DNA of 64,000 nt from Mesotoga sp. BH458_6_3_2_1 (GCF_003664995.1 NZ_JFHL01000002.1:1-64000), one strand, 5' to 3'; positions 26,480 to 37,088 are shown, counted from the first letter of the stretch. Program-made: numbers and translations. The notes: generated by a model not told the origin, from the letters alone.

Positions 26480-29400
26480 GTGAAAAAGACTTCATCAGTT
26501 TTAGTGGCTATTTTGCTTGTTCTTGTGCTTTTCTCAACCCAAGGTTGCTTTCTTTTTCGAAACGTAACTCTGTCAATAGAAAATTCTGAGCTGTCAATTG
26601 GAATCGGTGAGTCGGAGCAGATACAAGTTAATGTGAAACCCGATGATGCTGCCTTGAAGTTCTCTTCCAACAACGAATCGGTAGCGACAGTCTCAACTTC
26701 TGGTCTGGTGACAGGTGTCTCTGCCGGAGAGGCAGAGATTACAATTGAGGCGACCAAGGACAAATACAAGAGCGCTTTGAAGAAAGTCAGCGTTCAGGTT
26801 GTCGGGGTAGAATCGTTTTCCGTAACTTTTTCAGTTAGCGATTCTTCTGGAGCTCTCCAAGGAGCGAACGTTACTTTCAATGGCGAGATAAAGGCCACAG
26901 ACGTGGATGGTGAAGCCGTGTTCGCTGGTGTGTTGGCGGGGAACAAGGATTATACTGTGAGCAAGACAGGCTACAACGAAGCTACCGGAAGCATTAATGT
27001 GGATGAAGACAAGACAGTAGACATCACCCTCGAAAAGAAGACCTACATTATAACTGCAACAGCCGGTACCGGAGGAAGCATCGATCCTTCGGGAAGTGTT
27101 TCTGTTGAGCACGGATCGAGCAAGACATTCACTATGAATCCTTCAGAGGGCTACAGTGTGGAGGATGTTCTTGTAGACGGAGAATCCGTTGGGCCAAGAG
27201 CTACTTACACCTTTAACAATGTAACTTCAAATCATACGATAACTGTTAGTTTCACGACCTTGCCTCCCGATACGTACACAGCTACCTTCAACGTGAGTGA
27301 TTCATCTGGAGCCGTGCAAGGAGCGAACGTCACTTTCAATGGCGAGATGAAGTCCACAGACGTTGATGGCGAAGCCGTGTTCGCTGGTGTGTTGGCGGGG
27401 AACAAGGATTATACTGTGAGCAAGACAGGCTACAATAACTCAACTGGAACCGTTAACGTTGATAGCGACGAGAACGTCAATGTCACGCTAACTAAGAAGA
27501 TTTATACTATAACGGCGAGTGCGGGGACTGGTGGAAGCATCGATCCTTCGGGAAGTGTTTCTGTTGAGCACGGATCGAGCAAGACATTCACTATGAATCC
27601 TTCAGAGGGCTACAGTGTGGAGGATGTTCTTGTAGACGGAGAATCCGTTGGGCCAAGAGCTACTTACACCTTTAACAATGTAACTTCAAATCATACGATA
27701 ACTGTTAGTTTCACGACCTTGCCTCCCGATACATACACAGTTACCTTCAACGTGAGTGATTCATCTGGAGCCTTGCAAGGAGCGAACGTCACTTTCAATG
27801 GCGACACAAAGGCCACAGACGCCCAGGGGAAGGCTGTTTTCACGGGGGTGCTTTCGGGAAGTAGGTCTTACACGGTCAGCAAGGAAGGATACAACAACTC
27901 AACTGGAAATGTCAACGTCGATAGCGATGAGAGCGTGGACGTAACACTTACCAAGAAAACATACACCCTCACAGTGAATACTGTCGGTGAGGGGACAGTC
28001 ACCAAGATTCCCGACAAGGCGACATACACTCACGGAGAAGTCGTGCAGCTCACCGCCAATCCTGCGGATAACTGGAATTTCACGGGTTGGAGTGGAGATC
28101 TTGCCGGCTCGGCCAATCCGGAGAGCATCACAATGAATTCTGACAAAACGGTGACTGCGAACTTCTCTATAGTACAGTACACGATTACCGCTTCTGCAGG
28201 AACCGGAGGTACCATAAGCCCTTCGGGACAAGTGAAGGTCAATCATGGATCGAATCAGAGCTTCAGCATAAGTGCCAATACAGGCTATGATATACAAGAC
28301 GTAAAGGTCGACGGAGCTACTGAGGGAGCTATTGGTTCATATACATTTAGCAACGTGACAAGCGATCATACAATTGCTGCAACCTTTAAGATAAAGACTT
28401 ACACGGTAAGCGTCTCTTCAAACCCCGCGGAAGGGGGCAGTGTTAATGGAGGCGGAACATATAATCATGGTGCTCAAGTAAGTTGTCAGGCGACCGCAAA
28501 TGAAGGATACAGATTTGTCAACTGGACTGAAGGCGGAGTGGTCGTGAGTGATAACTCTACCTATACTTTCAACATCACCTCCAACAGAAATCTGGTTGCC
28601 AATTTCGTCAGGGTCTACTCCGTTACATTCAACGTTGTCGACTCTGAGGGAGTTTTGCAGGGGGCAGAGGTATCCTTTAACGGAGAAATTAAGGTTACGG
28701 ATGTTCAGGGGAAGGCCGTTTTCACCGGCGTTGTCACTGGCAGCAAAGCATACACTGTCAGCAAAGAAGGCTACAACAATGAAGCTGGAACAGTTGACGT
28801 AGATAGTGACGAGAGTGTCGATATCACTATGGTGAAGAAGACTTACACTCTTTCAGTGAGCACCGTTGGGCAGGGAACGGTAACAAAGAATCCCGACAAG
28901 GCAACCTACACACATGGTGAAGTTGTTCAACTGACTGCTAATCCGGACTCTGGCTGGAACTTCGATTCATGGAGCGGCGATCTTACAGGATCGACCAATC
29001 CGGTAAACATAATAATGAATGAGAATAAGACGGTTACAGCGAATTTCAGCGAGATAACATACACTGTAACGTTCAGCGTGAGCGATTCGGAAGGAGCTCT
29101 TCCGGGAGCAAGTGTAACTTTCAATAGTGAGACAAAGACGACAGATAGTCAGGGTAAAGCCATATTCACTGGTGTAACAGCTGGCGAAAAGCAGTATGCA
29201 GTGAGTAAAGATGGCTATGGCGACGTCTCGGGGAGTATCGTTGTTGATTCTAGTAAAACTGTAAATTTAACTCTGGTGAAAAAACCTATGATTGAAGTAG
29301 TGAATCGAATCATGCAGATAGATGACCCACTCCCGATAAGTGTTAGGGCTCAGAATCTTGGAGATGTCAATCTCATTGAAGTGGTTATTCAGTATGATCC

Positions 29401-29716
29401 TGAATACTTTGAAGATTTATGGTTCTACACCGTTAGGTTACCGGACTGGGAAGGAATACGGAAAGACCCTGGGAATGGGATTGTTCACGTCGTATTAGCA
29501 GCTGGCGCGGAAGCCGAGAAAACAATAGATGCTTTAACCGAAATTTTTCGAATTGAATTAACACCTAAGAAGACTGGTACTACCGAGCTTTCATATACGA
29601 GTTACACCGCAGAAGGTGGCGTTTTTTTTGAGACGAATATTATCACCACTGAAGAAACGAGACTCAGCGGTTCTGATCTGATTCTTCAAGAAGGGACTAT
29701 AACCATCACAAACTAA
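26480..29716 (+). CDS. large lipoprotein: Big2 domain, InlB-type and PEGA-like repeats, C-terminal cohesin-like module
   Basis: 1078 residues. The signal peptide ends at Cys23 (FSTQGC), an imperfect lipobox. Residues 30-110 resemble a bacterial Ig-like Big2 domain ([22 protein letters not shown]). Eleven modules of 70-77 residues follow, of three kinds: five carboxypeptidase-regulatory-like (GANVTFNGE...[12 protein letters not shown]), three '[10 protein letters not shown]' and three InlB-type ([12 protein letters not shown]...GWSGDL). From about 937 to the end is a domain with cohesin character: [15 protein letters not shown], a mid segment, [18 protein letters not shown], and a closing GTITI strand. 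The start is GTG. It heads a four-gene lipoprotein operon (gaps 19, 33 and 25 bases). Confidence 0.85.
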   Translation: MKKTSSVLVAILLVLVLFSTQGCFLFRNVTLSIENSELSIGIGESEQIQVNVKPDDAALKFSSNNESVATVSTSGLVTGVSAGEAEITIEATKDKYKSALKKVSVQVVGVESFSVTFSVSDSSGALQGANVTFNGEIKATDVDGEAVFAGVLAGNKDYTVSKTGYNEATGSINVDEDKTVDITLEKKTYIITATAGTGGSIDPSGSVSVEHGSSKTFTMNPSEGYSVEDVLVDGESVGPRATYTFNNVTSNHTITVSFTTLPPDTYTATFNVSDSSGAVQGANVTFNGEMKSTDVDGEAVFAGVLAGNKDYTVSKTGYNNSTGTVNVDSDENVNVTLTKKIYTITASAGTGGSIDPSGSVSVEHGSSKTFTMNPSEGYSVEDVLVDGESVGPRATYTFNNVTSNHTITVSFTTLPPDTYTVTFNVSDSSGALQGANVTFNGDTKATDAQGKAVFTGVLSGSRSYTVSKEGYNNSTGNVNVDSDESVDVTLTKKTYTLTVNTVGEGTVTKIPDKATYTHGEVVQLTANPADNWNFTGWSGDLAGSANPESITMNSDKTVTANFSIVQYTITASAGTGGTISPSGQVKVNHGSNQSFSISANTGYDIQDVKVDGATEGAIGSYTFSNVTSDHTIAATFKIKTYTVSVSSNPAEGGSVNGGGTYNHGAQVSCQATANEGYRFVNWTEGGVVVSDNSTYTFNITSNRNLVANFVRVYSVTFNVVDSEGVLQGAEVSFNGEIKVTDVQGKAVFTGVVTGSKAYTVSKEGYNNEAGTVDVDSDESVDITMVKKTYTLSVSTVGQGTVTKNPDKATYTHGEVVQLTANPDSGWNFDSWSGDLTGSTNPVNIIMNENKTVTANFSEITYTVTFSVSDSEGALPGASVTFNSETKTTDSQGKAIFTGVTAGEKQYAVSKDGYGDVSGSIVVDSSKTVNLTLVKKPMIEVVNRIMQIDDPLPISVRAQNLGDVNLIEVVIQYDPEYFEDLWFYTVRLPDWEGIRKDPGNGIVHVVLAAGAEAEKTIDALTEIFRIELTPKKTGTTELSYTSYTAEGGVFFETNIITTEETRLSGSDLILQEGTITITN
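26820..27737 (+). repeat. 459-bp in-frame tandem duplication
   Basis: Two consecutive 459-base units (153 codons) encode modules 1-2 and 3-4 of the large lipoprotein. About 195 bases (27075-27272 against 27534-27731) are identical including third codon positions, so the duplication is recent or kept uniform by gene conversion. Confidence 0.85.
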
Positions 29717-29735
29717 CTTTTGAGAGGCGATAATT

Positions 29736-30458
29736 GTGAAGCGAGCTATCAAGATCTGCCTGATTTCAGCATTTTTCATCTCAATTATCTCATTGACTGG
29801 GTGTATAAAGCCAACATTTCAGGTCGCAGTACAGATAACACCGGCTGGTGGGGGCAATGTTACAGGAGACGGAAGCTACAAGAAAGGCGAGACGGTTACA
29901 TTGAATGCAATTCACTCCGAGGGCTATCGTTTCTTGTATTGGAAAAGCGATGGTGTTTTCCTTACAGACCAGAACCCATACTCTTTCAATATCACTAGTA
30001 ACGTCAGCTTCGAAGCGGTTTTTGTCGCTGACGCAGGCGAAATATCGATTGCTGACGCCAATTTTGTAGTTGATGAAGAGGGCCACGTAAAAATAAACGG
30101 AGTTGGGCTTGGGGCAGTAAATCTGATTGAAGTTGTAATTGAGTATGACCCTAATGTCCTCAGCTGGGAAGGTAGTAGTTGCAGAATTGCCGGTTGGATA
30201 ACCATTGAAAAAAACCCCTCGCCCGGAATAGCCCACATAGCTATATCAGGCGCATCAACCGACATAAGCGAAGAGAAAGAGTTAGTTCGTATGTATCTTT
30301 TGCCGAAGAAAATAGGCTCTAGCGAAATCGAATTCACAACCTACGAGAGTGAGGGTGGCGTGTTTTTTGAGACAAACTGCATCACTGCGGGAGGCTTGAA
30401 GAAGACTTATCCTGAACTCGAGCTTACGAAAGGTGTAATAACAATAAATGAAAACTGA
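29736..30458 (+). CDS. lipoprotein with InlB-type repeat and cohesin-like module
   Basis: 240 residues. Signal peptide with lipobox SLTGC (Cys23). Residues 30-100 are one InlB-type repeat (GSYKKGETVTLNAIHSEGYRFLYWKSDG). Residues 102-240 are a second cohesin-like module clearly related to the C-terminus of the preceding protein: [44 protein letters not shown], then [14 protein letters not shown] and a final GVITI strand. The start is a GTG. It is in effect a minimal, one-repeat version of its upstream neighbour. Confidence 0.85.
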   Translation: MKRAIKICLISAFFISIISLTGCIKPTFQVAVQITPAGGGNVTGDGSYKKGETVTLNAIHSEGYRFLYWKSDGVFLTDQNPYSFNITSNVSFEAVFVADAGEISIADANFVVDEEGHVKINGVGLGAVNLIEVVIEYDPNVLSWEGSSCRIAGWITIEKNPSPGIAHIAISGASTDISEEKELVRMYLLPKKIGSSEIEFTTYESEGGVFFETNCITAGGLKKTYPELELTKGVITINEN

Positions 30459-30491
30459 TTCTGAGGAATTCATTAATGGGGGCGTGCGACC

Positions 30492-31538
30492 ATGAAAACA
30501 TTCAGAAGTTTTGTTTTTGTACTTCTCATGGCGATCTTACTTTCCGGTTGCTACATCAAGCTTTATGAAGAGAACGGTTTGGAAACAAGGTTAGATGGCA
30601 ACGACATGGTTTTCATACTAAAATCTGAAGCTGGTGCGATTGAGTTGCTAATTGACGAGACGATAGATTTCTCAGCACTACTTGTACCTGATGACTATCT
30701 GAAGATAGTCAAACACATTGATGAGAGTACTCTTATTGCGCTTGCAAGGGGGTCAACGATTAACCAAGGTGAAGAGATATTAAGGATTGAAGGACTTACA
30801 GAAAAGAGCCTGATTACTTCGATTAAGATATGGAATATCTGCGATACCTACCATGAATCAAACGGGACTGAACCAGAACTGCTTGGTGATTTCACAGGAG
30901 ATGGTCAGGTCGAGGGATTCGATTTCATACCATTTGCTCAGAGTTATGGAAATGCCGTTGGTTCTCCAGGTTATGACTCAATTTATGATATGAGTTCATT
31001 GGAAAACCCAGCGGGCAAAGCATTTTCAGGAATATGGGCGAAGATTTATTCTCAGGAAGGAGTTCCAGACGGAAAGATAGATGGTCCGGATTTCATCGTA
31101 TTCGCCAACAACTACGGATTCGCCAATCCATATCTTGGAACTTGGACATTCACCGGAGCAATTGACTATGAAAGTTCTTCATTCGGACAGGTCGATGCAA
31201 CTGGAGAAGGTACCGCAACTATTCAGTCTTCAAATTTCAACTTGGTTGGAAATGTGACGATGTATTTTGAGGCTGATTATGAAGATGAAAGTGGAAATCC
31301 ACTTCATTCAGAGATGACCACAACTATTAACAATGTCAGCTTTGATTTCGATAATCTTATTATGACAATTGACGCAACAGTTGAAGATCCCACAGGTTCA
31401 GGCAGTACATACGATGTTCGGTTGAGAGGTGCGCTAAGAACCGTCGGCGATGCGCTGTATGCCGAAGTGCCTTCAGGGGATATCTATCTTCTGAATCCCG
31501 AAAGAAAAGTCGGCACATGGTCTGGAAGCAAACAATGA
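30492..31538 (+). CDS. lipoprotein with dockerin-like module
   Basis: 348 residues; lipobox LLSGC with Cys20. Residues 25-125 are of unknown fold. Residues about 130-210 look like a type-I dockerin: the first calcium loop D133-F-T-G-D-G-Q-V-E-G-F-D144 followed by FIPFAQSYG, a linker, then a second loop with PDGKIDGPDF (Asp193, 197, 200) followed by IVFANNYG. The two copies are symmetric, as in true dockerins. Residues 215-348 are a beta-rich domain ending KVGTWSG, shared with the next gene. Its position right after two cohesin-like lipoproteins suggests a binding pair. Confidence 0.85.
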   Translation: MKTFRSFVFVLLMAILLSGCYIKLYEENGLETRLDGNDMVFILKSEAGAIELLIDETIDFSALLVPDDYLKIVKHIDESTLIALARGSTINQGEEILRIEGLTEKSLITSIKIWNICDTYHESNGTEPELLGDFTGDGQVEGFDFIPFAQSYGNAVGSPGYDSIYDMSSLENPAGKAFSGIWAKIYSQEGVPDGKIDGPDFIVFANNYGFANPYLGTWTFTGAIDYESSSFGQVDATGEGTATIQSSNFNLVGNVTMYFEADYEDESGNPLHSEMTTTINNVSFDFDNLIMTIDATVEDPTGSGSTYDVRLRGALRTVGDALYAEVPSGDIYLLNPERKVGTWSGSKQ

Positions 31539-31563
31539 GACTTTGCAAGAGAAGGTGGAGATT

Positions 31564-31998
31564 TTGAAGCGAATACTTCTGTTATTGGTTGTAGGAATTG
31601 TGTTTCTGCTGTCGGGGTGCATTTTCAAGTCCAATCCGGCAGGCTTTGTTGAGATCGCAGGTACTTGGTCACTCAACGGTAGAGTAGTGTACGGCGAGAC
31701 TGATCTGACAGGAAGTGGGACTCTATACATTACAAAACAGGATGGCAGCACTTTCAGCGGTACCGGATGGTACTTTGTCCTCAGTGCGCCTGTAGAAGGA
31801 ACAGTCTCCGAAAGACCCGAAAACTATCTTGTAATGCATGCTACGGTTACGTATGGCGGTCAGGAAAGGACAGTCTATTTCGTAGGACATGTCAAGGAAT
31901 TCGAGAGCGAAATCTCTGTCGAGGATGGCGAGATATTCCTTGATAATCTTACGAAAAAAGTTGGCACTTGGACCGGAGAGAGGACAGTTGCACCGTGA
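31564..31998 (+). CDS. small lipoprotein with KVGTW-ending beta domain
   Basis: 144 residues from the TTG at 31564, chosen because AGGTGGAG lies just upstream and the protein then begins MKRILLLLVVGIVFLLSGC, a perfect lipoprotein signal (Cys19). An in-frame TTG at 31543 has no ribosome binding site. The mature part (GTWSLNGRVVYGETDLTGSGTLYI...) is beta-rich, ends KVGTWTG and is paralogous to the last third of the preceding protein, without a dockerin. The function is unknown; a ligand-binding barrel is possible. It is the last gene of the operon; no terminator is visible. Confidence 0.8.
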   Translation: MKRILLLLVVGIVFLLSGCIFKSNPAGFVEIAGTWSLNGRVVYGETDLTGSGTLYITKQDGSTFSGTGWYFVLSAPVEGTVSERPENYLVMHATVTYGGQERTVYFVGHVKEFESEISVEDGEIFLDNLTKKVGTWTGERTVAP

Positions 31999-32733
31999 TA
32001 GAAATACACTCTTGTCAGTTCTTTCCTCATAATATTGTGAAGTAGTCCCCGCATTATTGCTTTTTGATGCTCTAAATTCTTCTCATTAGGCTGCGAGTTC
32101 AGAAAGTTAGATGACTCGGCACTAGAATCATGTTGTTCGTTGGTTCTAGCGGTCTCTTGCAGAAACTATTCGCACAATGAAGAGCTTCAAATCTTCGAGA
32201 ATAATCGATTCAATCAACACCTCACAATCTTTGCCGAAAATCTTTCGAATCGCTCCTGGAATGCTAGTTCTTCGAAGCACGATCACTTCTCGAATCTCAG
32301 CACTACCATAATTCTCGGACATCTCTGTGTTTAGACATAAGAGTAATCAATAGTCCGATGTGAAATTCGCAGTTGTTTCTCTTCGGATTGTCTGCACTTT
32401 GTGTGTTTTTCAGAGCAAAATGAAACCACAGGACAGACAAATTATTCGTGTTATGTCTTCATTAAGGCAGCGTAAAGAATTCGTATATCACGCAAATTGT
32501 GCGCGAGTAAAAAATCATTCGTACGTATTCTCGATAGACTATCGCAATTGTCCTTCCTCTAATGAGGTGCATATAGACATAAGGCAGTTAAAAAGAGCTG
32601 TACTATGTCAATTGAGAAGTGGGTCACTTGATTATATCTTATGTATAGATCGATGTAGTAATACTTATGTATGAATCGTATATAATAGACCTGTACACCC
32701 GGTTAATCCACCACCGGTTCGGAGGAGAACTTT
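31999..32733. other. 735-base gene-free interval
   Basis: AT-rich interval between two lipoprotein genes. Two small plus-strand reading frames (32140-32334 and 32360-32674) have no ribosome binding site and no recognisable product, so I do not call them. It ends with a -10 box and GGAGGAG ribosome binding site for the next gene. No RNA gene or terminator is recognised. Confidence 0.5.
32681..32686 (+). promoter_or_regulatory. -10 box of the metallopeptidase lipoprotein gene
   Basis: TATAAT 47 bases upstream of the ATG; the -35 region is weak. Between it and the start lies an inverted repeat (CCGGT...ACCGG) just before the ribosome binding site. Confidence 0.4.
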
Positions 32734-35700
32734 ATGAGAAGATACAGGAATACGATTCTAATAAGCGTTTTATTTTCCATAGCCTTGATATTCAGCAGCT
32801 GCGTGCCCAGGGTTCAGATGTTTACCGTTGAGGTTGTTTCAGAACCCAATCCGATTTCTGTTGCTCTGCTGAAAGATATCGAGCAGGCAGATTTCGAGGT
32901 CTCGGATCTTCAAAAGACTCCGCTTGTTCTAAACCTCAGACCTGAAGAGACGGTAATTGTTAAGGTGATAGATGAAGAACCTTCAGATGAAGTCGACTCC
33001 ATTCAGCTGTTTGATAGCTGGGCAGATGGATCTATCGCAAATCCGAGAGTCATTACTGCCGATTCCAACAAGAAACTAGCCGTTAAGACAAAGACCAATG
33101 TGAGAGTCTCCGTAACTACTGATCCAAAGAACCTCGTAGAGATCGACGGAAGCGGGTTCTATGAAAACGGTTCGCTGCTTACATTTGTCGCTCCAGCCGA
33201 GATTGGGGAGTACAGCTTTTCCAAATGGAAAGTCAATGAGACAACGGTGCTTGATCGAGAATTGTCGTTGAAACTTGAGGGACCGACGAAGATCGAAGCG
33301 GTTTATGAACTGAAGTCGATAATTACGCTTAAGGTTGAGACAGAACCGGCTGGACTAAGTATTACGGTGGAGGGCGATGAAGTATCTACACCCTACATTA
33401 CTGAATCGGAAAGCGGTACTTTATATTCTCTGGGATTTCCCCTGCAAGAAAAAGACCTAAGTGATTTAGTGGCAGGAGCAGATACTCGCTATGGTTTTGA
33501 AAGGTGGAGCGATTTCGAAACAGACAATCCCAGGTCGTTAACTGTGGACAGCGACCTCTCATTGAAAGTGATTACAGAAACGGAATACCTTGTTGAAACC
33601 TCAACCTTCCCTGAAGGAGTTGCAGAGATTCCTGGAAGTGGCTGGAAAGTCAAAGGTTCTTCTTTTTCTTATGAGTCAAGTGATTCAGTCGGTTATGCAT
33701 TCTCTCATTGGGAAGTGAACGGAGAGCGTCTGGATGGAAACAGTATTTCACTGATTATTGATTCTCCGAAGAGTATCATCGCCCATTATGAAGTCATCGG
33801 CTATGTCCTTTCCGTTAATACAGATCCTTCTGGACTTGAGGTAAAGATCGGTGGAGAAGAAAAGATTTCTCCTGCTTCTGTTTCGGCCACACATGGTAGC
33901 TCGGTGAGTGTTGAGATTCCAATTACACAGATAAGGGATGAATCGAATTTTGTCTCAGGAGGCGACGCTCGTTATACATTCAGCGAGTGGAGTGATTCGA
34001 TTACTTCCAATCAGGTAACAATACTGATGGATTCGGATAAATCAATTTCCGCGAATATGGAAGTAGAGTACCTTGTTGAGACGTCTACCCTTCCTGAGGG
34101 ACTGAATGAAATAACAGGCGCAGGCTGGAAGCCTAAAGGCTCTTTATTTTCTTATGAGTCAAGTGATTTAAGCGATTATACTTTCTCGCATTGGGAAGTT
34201 AACGGAGAGCGCGTAGACGGAGAGAATCTTGATTTAGTAGTTGAGAAACCTATGAAGGTCGTAGCGGTCTACAAAAGCAAGGAACAATCTACTCTTGAGA
34301 TAGTGTCAAATCCTGAGGGTTTGGTGTTTAGCCTCAACAATGAGTTGTATTCAGCTCCGAAGAGCTTCGTCTTCGGAAGTGGAACCTCCGTCGAGGTTTC
34401 TTTCCCGGCTTCACAGGAGAAGGATGAAGATGAACAGGTATCGGGAAACGATACAAGATTTCTCTTCTCAAAATGGGCCGATGGATGGGCTGAAAATACC
34501 AGAACTGTTGAATTAATCGAAGATACCAGACTTGAAGCCATTGCAAATACGGAGTATCTAGTGGAGGTGTCATCGGAAATCTCTCAAATCGGAGGAACTG
34601 GTTGGTACAGGAAGGGCTATTCGCTTAATATAACCGCGCCAGAGGTTTCAGGATACAGATTTGTTTCCTGGAGTGTTGATGGAGCAAATGCAGTCGGAAA
34701 TCCCTTATCTATAACCGTTGATTCTCCGAAGAAGATTGTTGCAGTCTACGAAGAAACAGTTGTTAGCAACAAGACTCTGACTGTTTCCACTACCCCTGAA
34801 GGACTGCTTGTCAAGATTGACAACAATCAAATGATTTCACCGTGCCAGATCACTGCTGCAGAAGGGTCCTCACACTCAATATCCACGATTACTCCTCAAG
34901 AGAAGGACATTTCAACACAGATTGTTGGCAACGATGTCAGATATGTCTTCTCCGGTTGGAATGACGGAAGTAATTTAACTACGAGAACAATAGAGCTAAA
35001 CTCCAATCTATCTTTCACTGCAGCTTTCGACGAAGAATTCAAACTCGAGACAGTGGCGCAACCCTCCGGTATAGTTCAGATTGGTGGCGCAGGATGGTAT
35101 CCAGATGGTGAGACAGTTATATTGAATGCAGTAGAAGCGAAAGGTTACAACTTCCTTTACTGGTCGGTCAACGGAGTGAAGGCCGGAGAGAGCTCAACTA
35201 TAGAGTTCATCGTTGATAAGCCGACCGCAATAGAAGCAGTTTACAATTCACTTCCAACGATTTCACTTGAAGATCGAGAGGTTTCCGAGGGCGGAGTTTT
35301 GGAGTTGCTGCTAAGCGAACATTCGGCAGATGTGGATGGTGATACGCTCTCTTACTCGCTTTTATCGGGTCCTGGAAGTATTTCAGGCGGAACCTATTCA
35401 GTTGACACGAGTGAACTGGATGCGGGTACCTACGAGATCACAATAGAGGTTAGCGACGGCAGAGGCGGATATGCAACGGATGGATTTACCATGACAGTGA
35501 CAGAGCAGAACAATCCACCAGCCGTTCCCGGCACACCATCTCCCGCAAGTGGTTCTGTCGATCAGGAGTTATCCATAGAGCTTTCCTGGACTTGTTCAGA
35601 TTCAGACGGCGATGCTCTGGTCTTTGACGTGTATTTTGGTACTTCTTCAAGTCTGGAAAAAGTTGCATCAGATATCCTAGCCAATAACTGGCAGTCTGCG

Positions 35701-37065
35701 AACTTAAGTGAAGGGGTCACATACTACTGGAAGATCGTCGCAAAAGACAGCAAGGGAGCTACTTCTGAAAGCCCTGTATGGAGCTTCTCGACGAAGAATC
35801 CCCTTCCAGTGGATGGAGTCGACAAGGTGGGACCCGTTTACAGCGGAGAAGTCTTATTGGTCAGTAACGAGAGTGATAGCGGGACTAGCAGGGCATTTAC
35901 CGGGACGCTATCGGAGGACTTCCTTCCAACTTCATTCACCCACTCCGATAGTCTTGAGATGGAAGCCTTCATGGTCAATCCCGAGATTCCGCTTCCATAC
36001 GATGCCTTCCCCGAAAACATTGCAGTTCCGGGAGATACATTTGAGTTATCCAGCATAGGTGATACAAGAGAATTCTGGGTACTGGATTTCGCGACTAACA
36101 AGTATTACCAACTGACGGCTACGCTTCAGTATGCCGGGCAGCATTCGGAGGTCTGGGTAGAGAACACCGAGTTGATAACAGCAGCGAAAGCCTCAGAGCT
36201 TGGAAGCGAATTTGATGATGCAATCTATCCCCTCGTAGCTGAATACTTTTACACACCTTCCGATGTAGACGGAAACGGAAGAGTCCAGATTCTCTGTTTT
36301 GACATCCAGGACAACTTCGCAACAACGGGAGCATATGTTGGCGGTTACTTCTCCTCTGGTGATCTCTTCAACATCAGTAACTCCAATAAGTCAGAGATCT
36401 TCTACATAGATACCTATCCAACCATGTACTATCCAAAGGACAAACCTGTAGATGTATCAAGGGCATATTCGACTCTTGCTCATGAATTCCAACACATGGT
36501 GAATTTCAACAGGAATTACCTGGTAGAAGGCGGAGACCCAATGCCTTCCTGGATAAATGAAGGACTCTCGATGGCAGCTGAACACCTGTATAGCGGGGTT
36601 CTCACGAGAAGGATCTCCTACTACAACTCCTCGACAAATATTCAGAACGGTCACTCACTGGTTTACTGGGGTGATAACAACGACACATTATCTAACTACG
36701 CACTATCTTATCTCTTCCTGCAGTACATACGAGCTCAGGTGGGAACGGAAAGCGTGTACAAAGACATGCTTCTTGACAAGAATAACAATTCGGCAGCTAT
36801 CACAAATGCTTTTGCCAAATATGGAATTGCGAAAACACTGGGAGAGATCATGACTGATTTCAGACTTGCACTTCATCTCAAGAATTCAGCAGGCCCCTAC
36901 GGTTTCAACGGAGACTCTGACTTCGACGGAATAATCGAGAGGCTTTACACGGGCTCGTCAAAAGAGCTAAGAGGAGGATCTGCGATCTTCAAGAGCATAT
37001 CTGATTCATATACGGAACCAGGTGACCAGGGATCCACGATACAGTATGCCGGAATAACTGGGTAA
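32734..37065 (+). CDS. giant lipoprotein zinc metallopeptidase (M30 hyicolysin-like) with InlB-type repeats
   Basis: 1443 residues. Lipobox IFSSC (Cys23). Residues 30 to about 845 hold about ten alternating InlB-type repeats of two flavours (RYxFxxWxDG and GYxFxxWxVNG). One cadherin-like domain (about 850-930: SADVDGDTLSYSLLSG) and one fibronectin-III-like domain (about 935-1030) follow. The C-terminal catalytic domain has DVDGNGRVQILCFDI, then the zinc motif H1250-E-F-Q-H1254 and the third ligand in W1273-I-N-E1276-GLSMAAEHLY, matching the gluzincin pattern of peptidase family M30. It should act at the cell surface on extended substrates. It ends in a bidirectional terminator shared with the opposite giant gene. 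Confidence 0.85.
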   Translation: MRRYRNTILISVLFSIALIFSSCVPRVQMFTVEVVSEPNPISVALLKDIEQADFEVSDLQKTPLVLNLRPEETVIVKVIDEEPSDEVDSIQLFDSWADGSIANPRVITADSNKKLAVKTKTNVRVSVTTDPKNLVEIDGSGFYENGSLLTFVAPAEIGEYSFSKWKVNETTVLDRELSLKLEGPTKIEAVYELKSIITLKVETEPAGLSITVEGDEVSTPYITESESGTLYSLGFPLQEKDLSDLVAGADTRYGFERWSDFETDNPRSLTVDSDLSLKVITETEYLVETSTFPEGVAEIPGSGWKVKGSSFSYESSDSVGYAFSHWEVNGERLDGNSISLIIDSPKSIIAHYEVIGYVLSVNTDPSGLEVKIGGEEKISPASVSATHGSSVSVEIPITQIRDESNFVSGGDARYTFSEWSDSITSNQVTILMDSDKSISANMEVEYLVETSTLPEGLNEITGAGWKPKGSLFSYESSDLSDYTFSHWEVNGERVDGENLDLVVEKPMKVVAVYKSKEQSTLEIVSNPEGLVFSLNNELYSAPKSFVFGSGTSVEVSFPASQEKDEDEQVSGNDTRFLFSKWADGWAENTRTVELIEDTRLEAIANTEYLVEVSSEISQIGGTGWYRKGYSLNITAPEVSGYRFVSWSVDGANAVGNPLSITVDSPKKIVAVYEETVVSNKTLTVSTTPEGLLVKIDNNQMISPCQITAAEGSSHSISTITPQEKDISTQIVGNDVRYVFSGWNDGSNLTTRTIELNSNLSFTAAFDEEFKLETVAQPSGIVQIGGAGWYPDGETVILNAVEAKGYNFLYWSVNGVKAGESSTIEFIVDKPTAIEAVYNSLPTISLEDREVSEGGVLELLLSEHSADVDGDTLSYSLLSGPGSISGGTYSVDTSELDAGTYEITIEVSDGRGGYATDGFTMTVTEQNNPPAVPGTPSPASGSVDQELSIELSWTCSDSDGDALVFDVYFGTSSSLEKVASDILANNWQSANLSEGVTYYWKIVAKDSKGATSESPVWSFSTKNPLPVDGVDKVGPVYSGEVLLVSNESDSGTSRAFTGTLSEDFLPTSFTHSDSLEMEAFMVNPEIPLPYDAFPENIAVPGDTFELSSIGDTREFWVLDFATNKYYQLTATLQYAGQHSEVWVENTELITAAKASELGSEFDDAIYPLVAEYFYTPSDVDGNGRVQILCFDIQDNFATTGAYVGGYFSSGDLFNISNSNKSEIFYIDTYPTMYYPKDKPVDVSRAYSTLAHEFQHMVNFNRNYLVEGGDPMPSWINEGLSMAAEHLYSGVLTRRISYYNSSTNIQNGHSLVYWGDNNDTLSNYALSYLFLQYIRAQVGTESVYKDMLLDKNNNSAAITNAFAKYGIAKTLGEIMTDFRLALHLKNSAGPYGFNGDSDFDGIIERLYTGSSKELRGGSAIFKSISDSYTEPGDQGSTIQYAGITG

Positions 37066-37088
37066 ACAAGGTCGATAGGACAGAACAG

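Noticed and set aside
32140-32334. 64-codon open frame in the same gap
   Set aside because: No ribosome binding site and no coding signal; adjacent frames are equally open.
32360-32674. 104-codon open frame in the 735-base gap
   Set aside because: GTG start with no ribosome binding site, cysteine- and arginine-rich sequence with no recognisable motif; likely a chance frame in an AT-rich gap.
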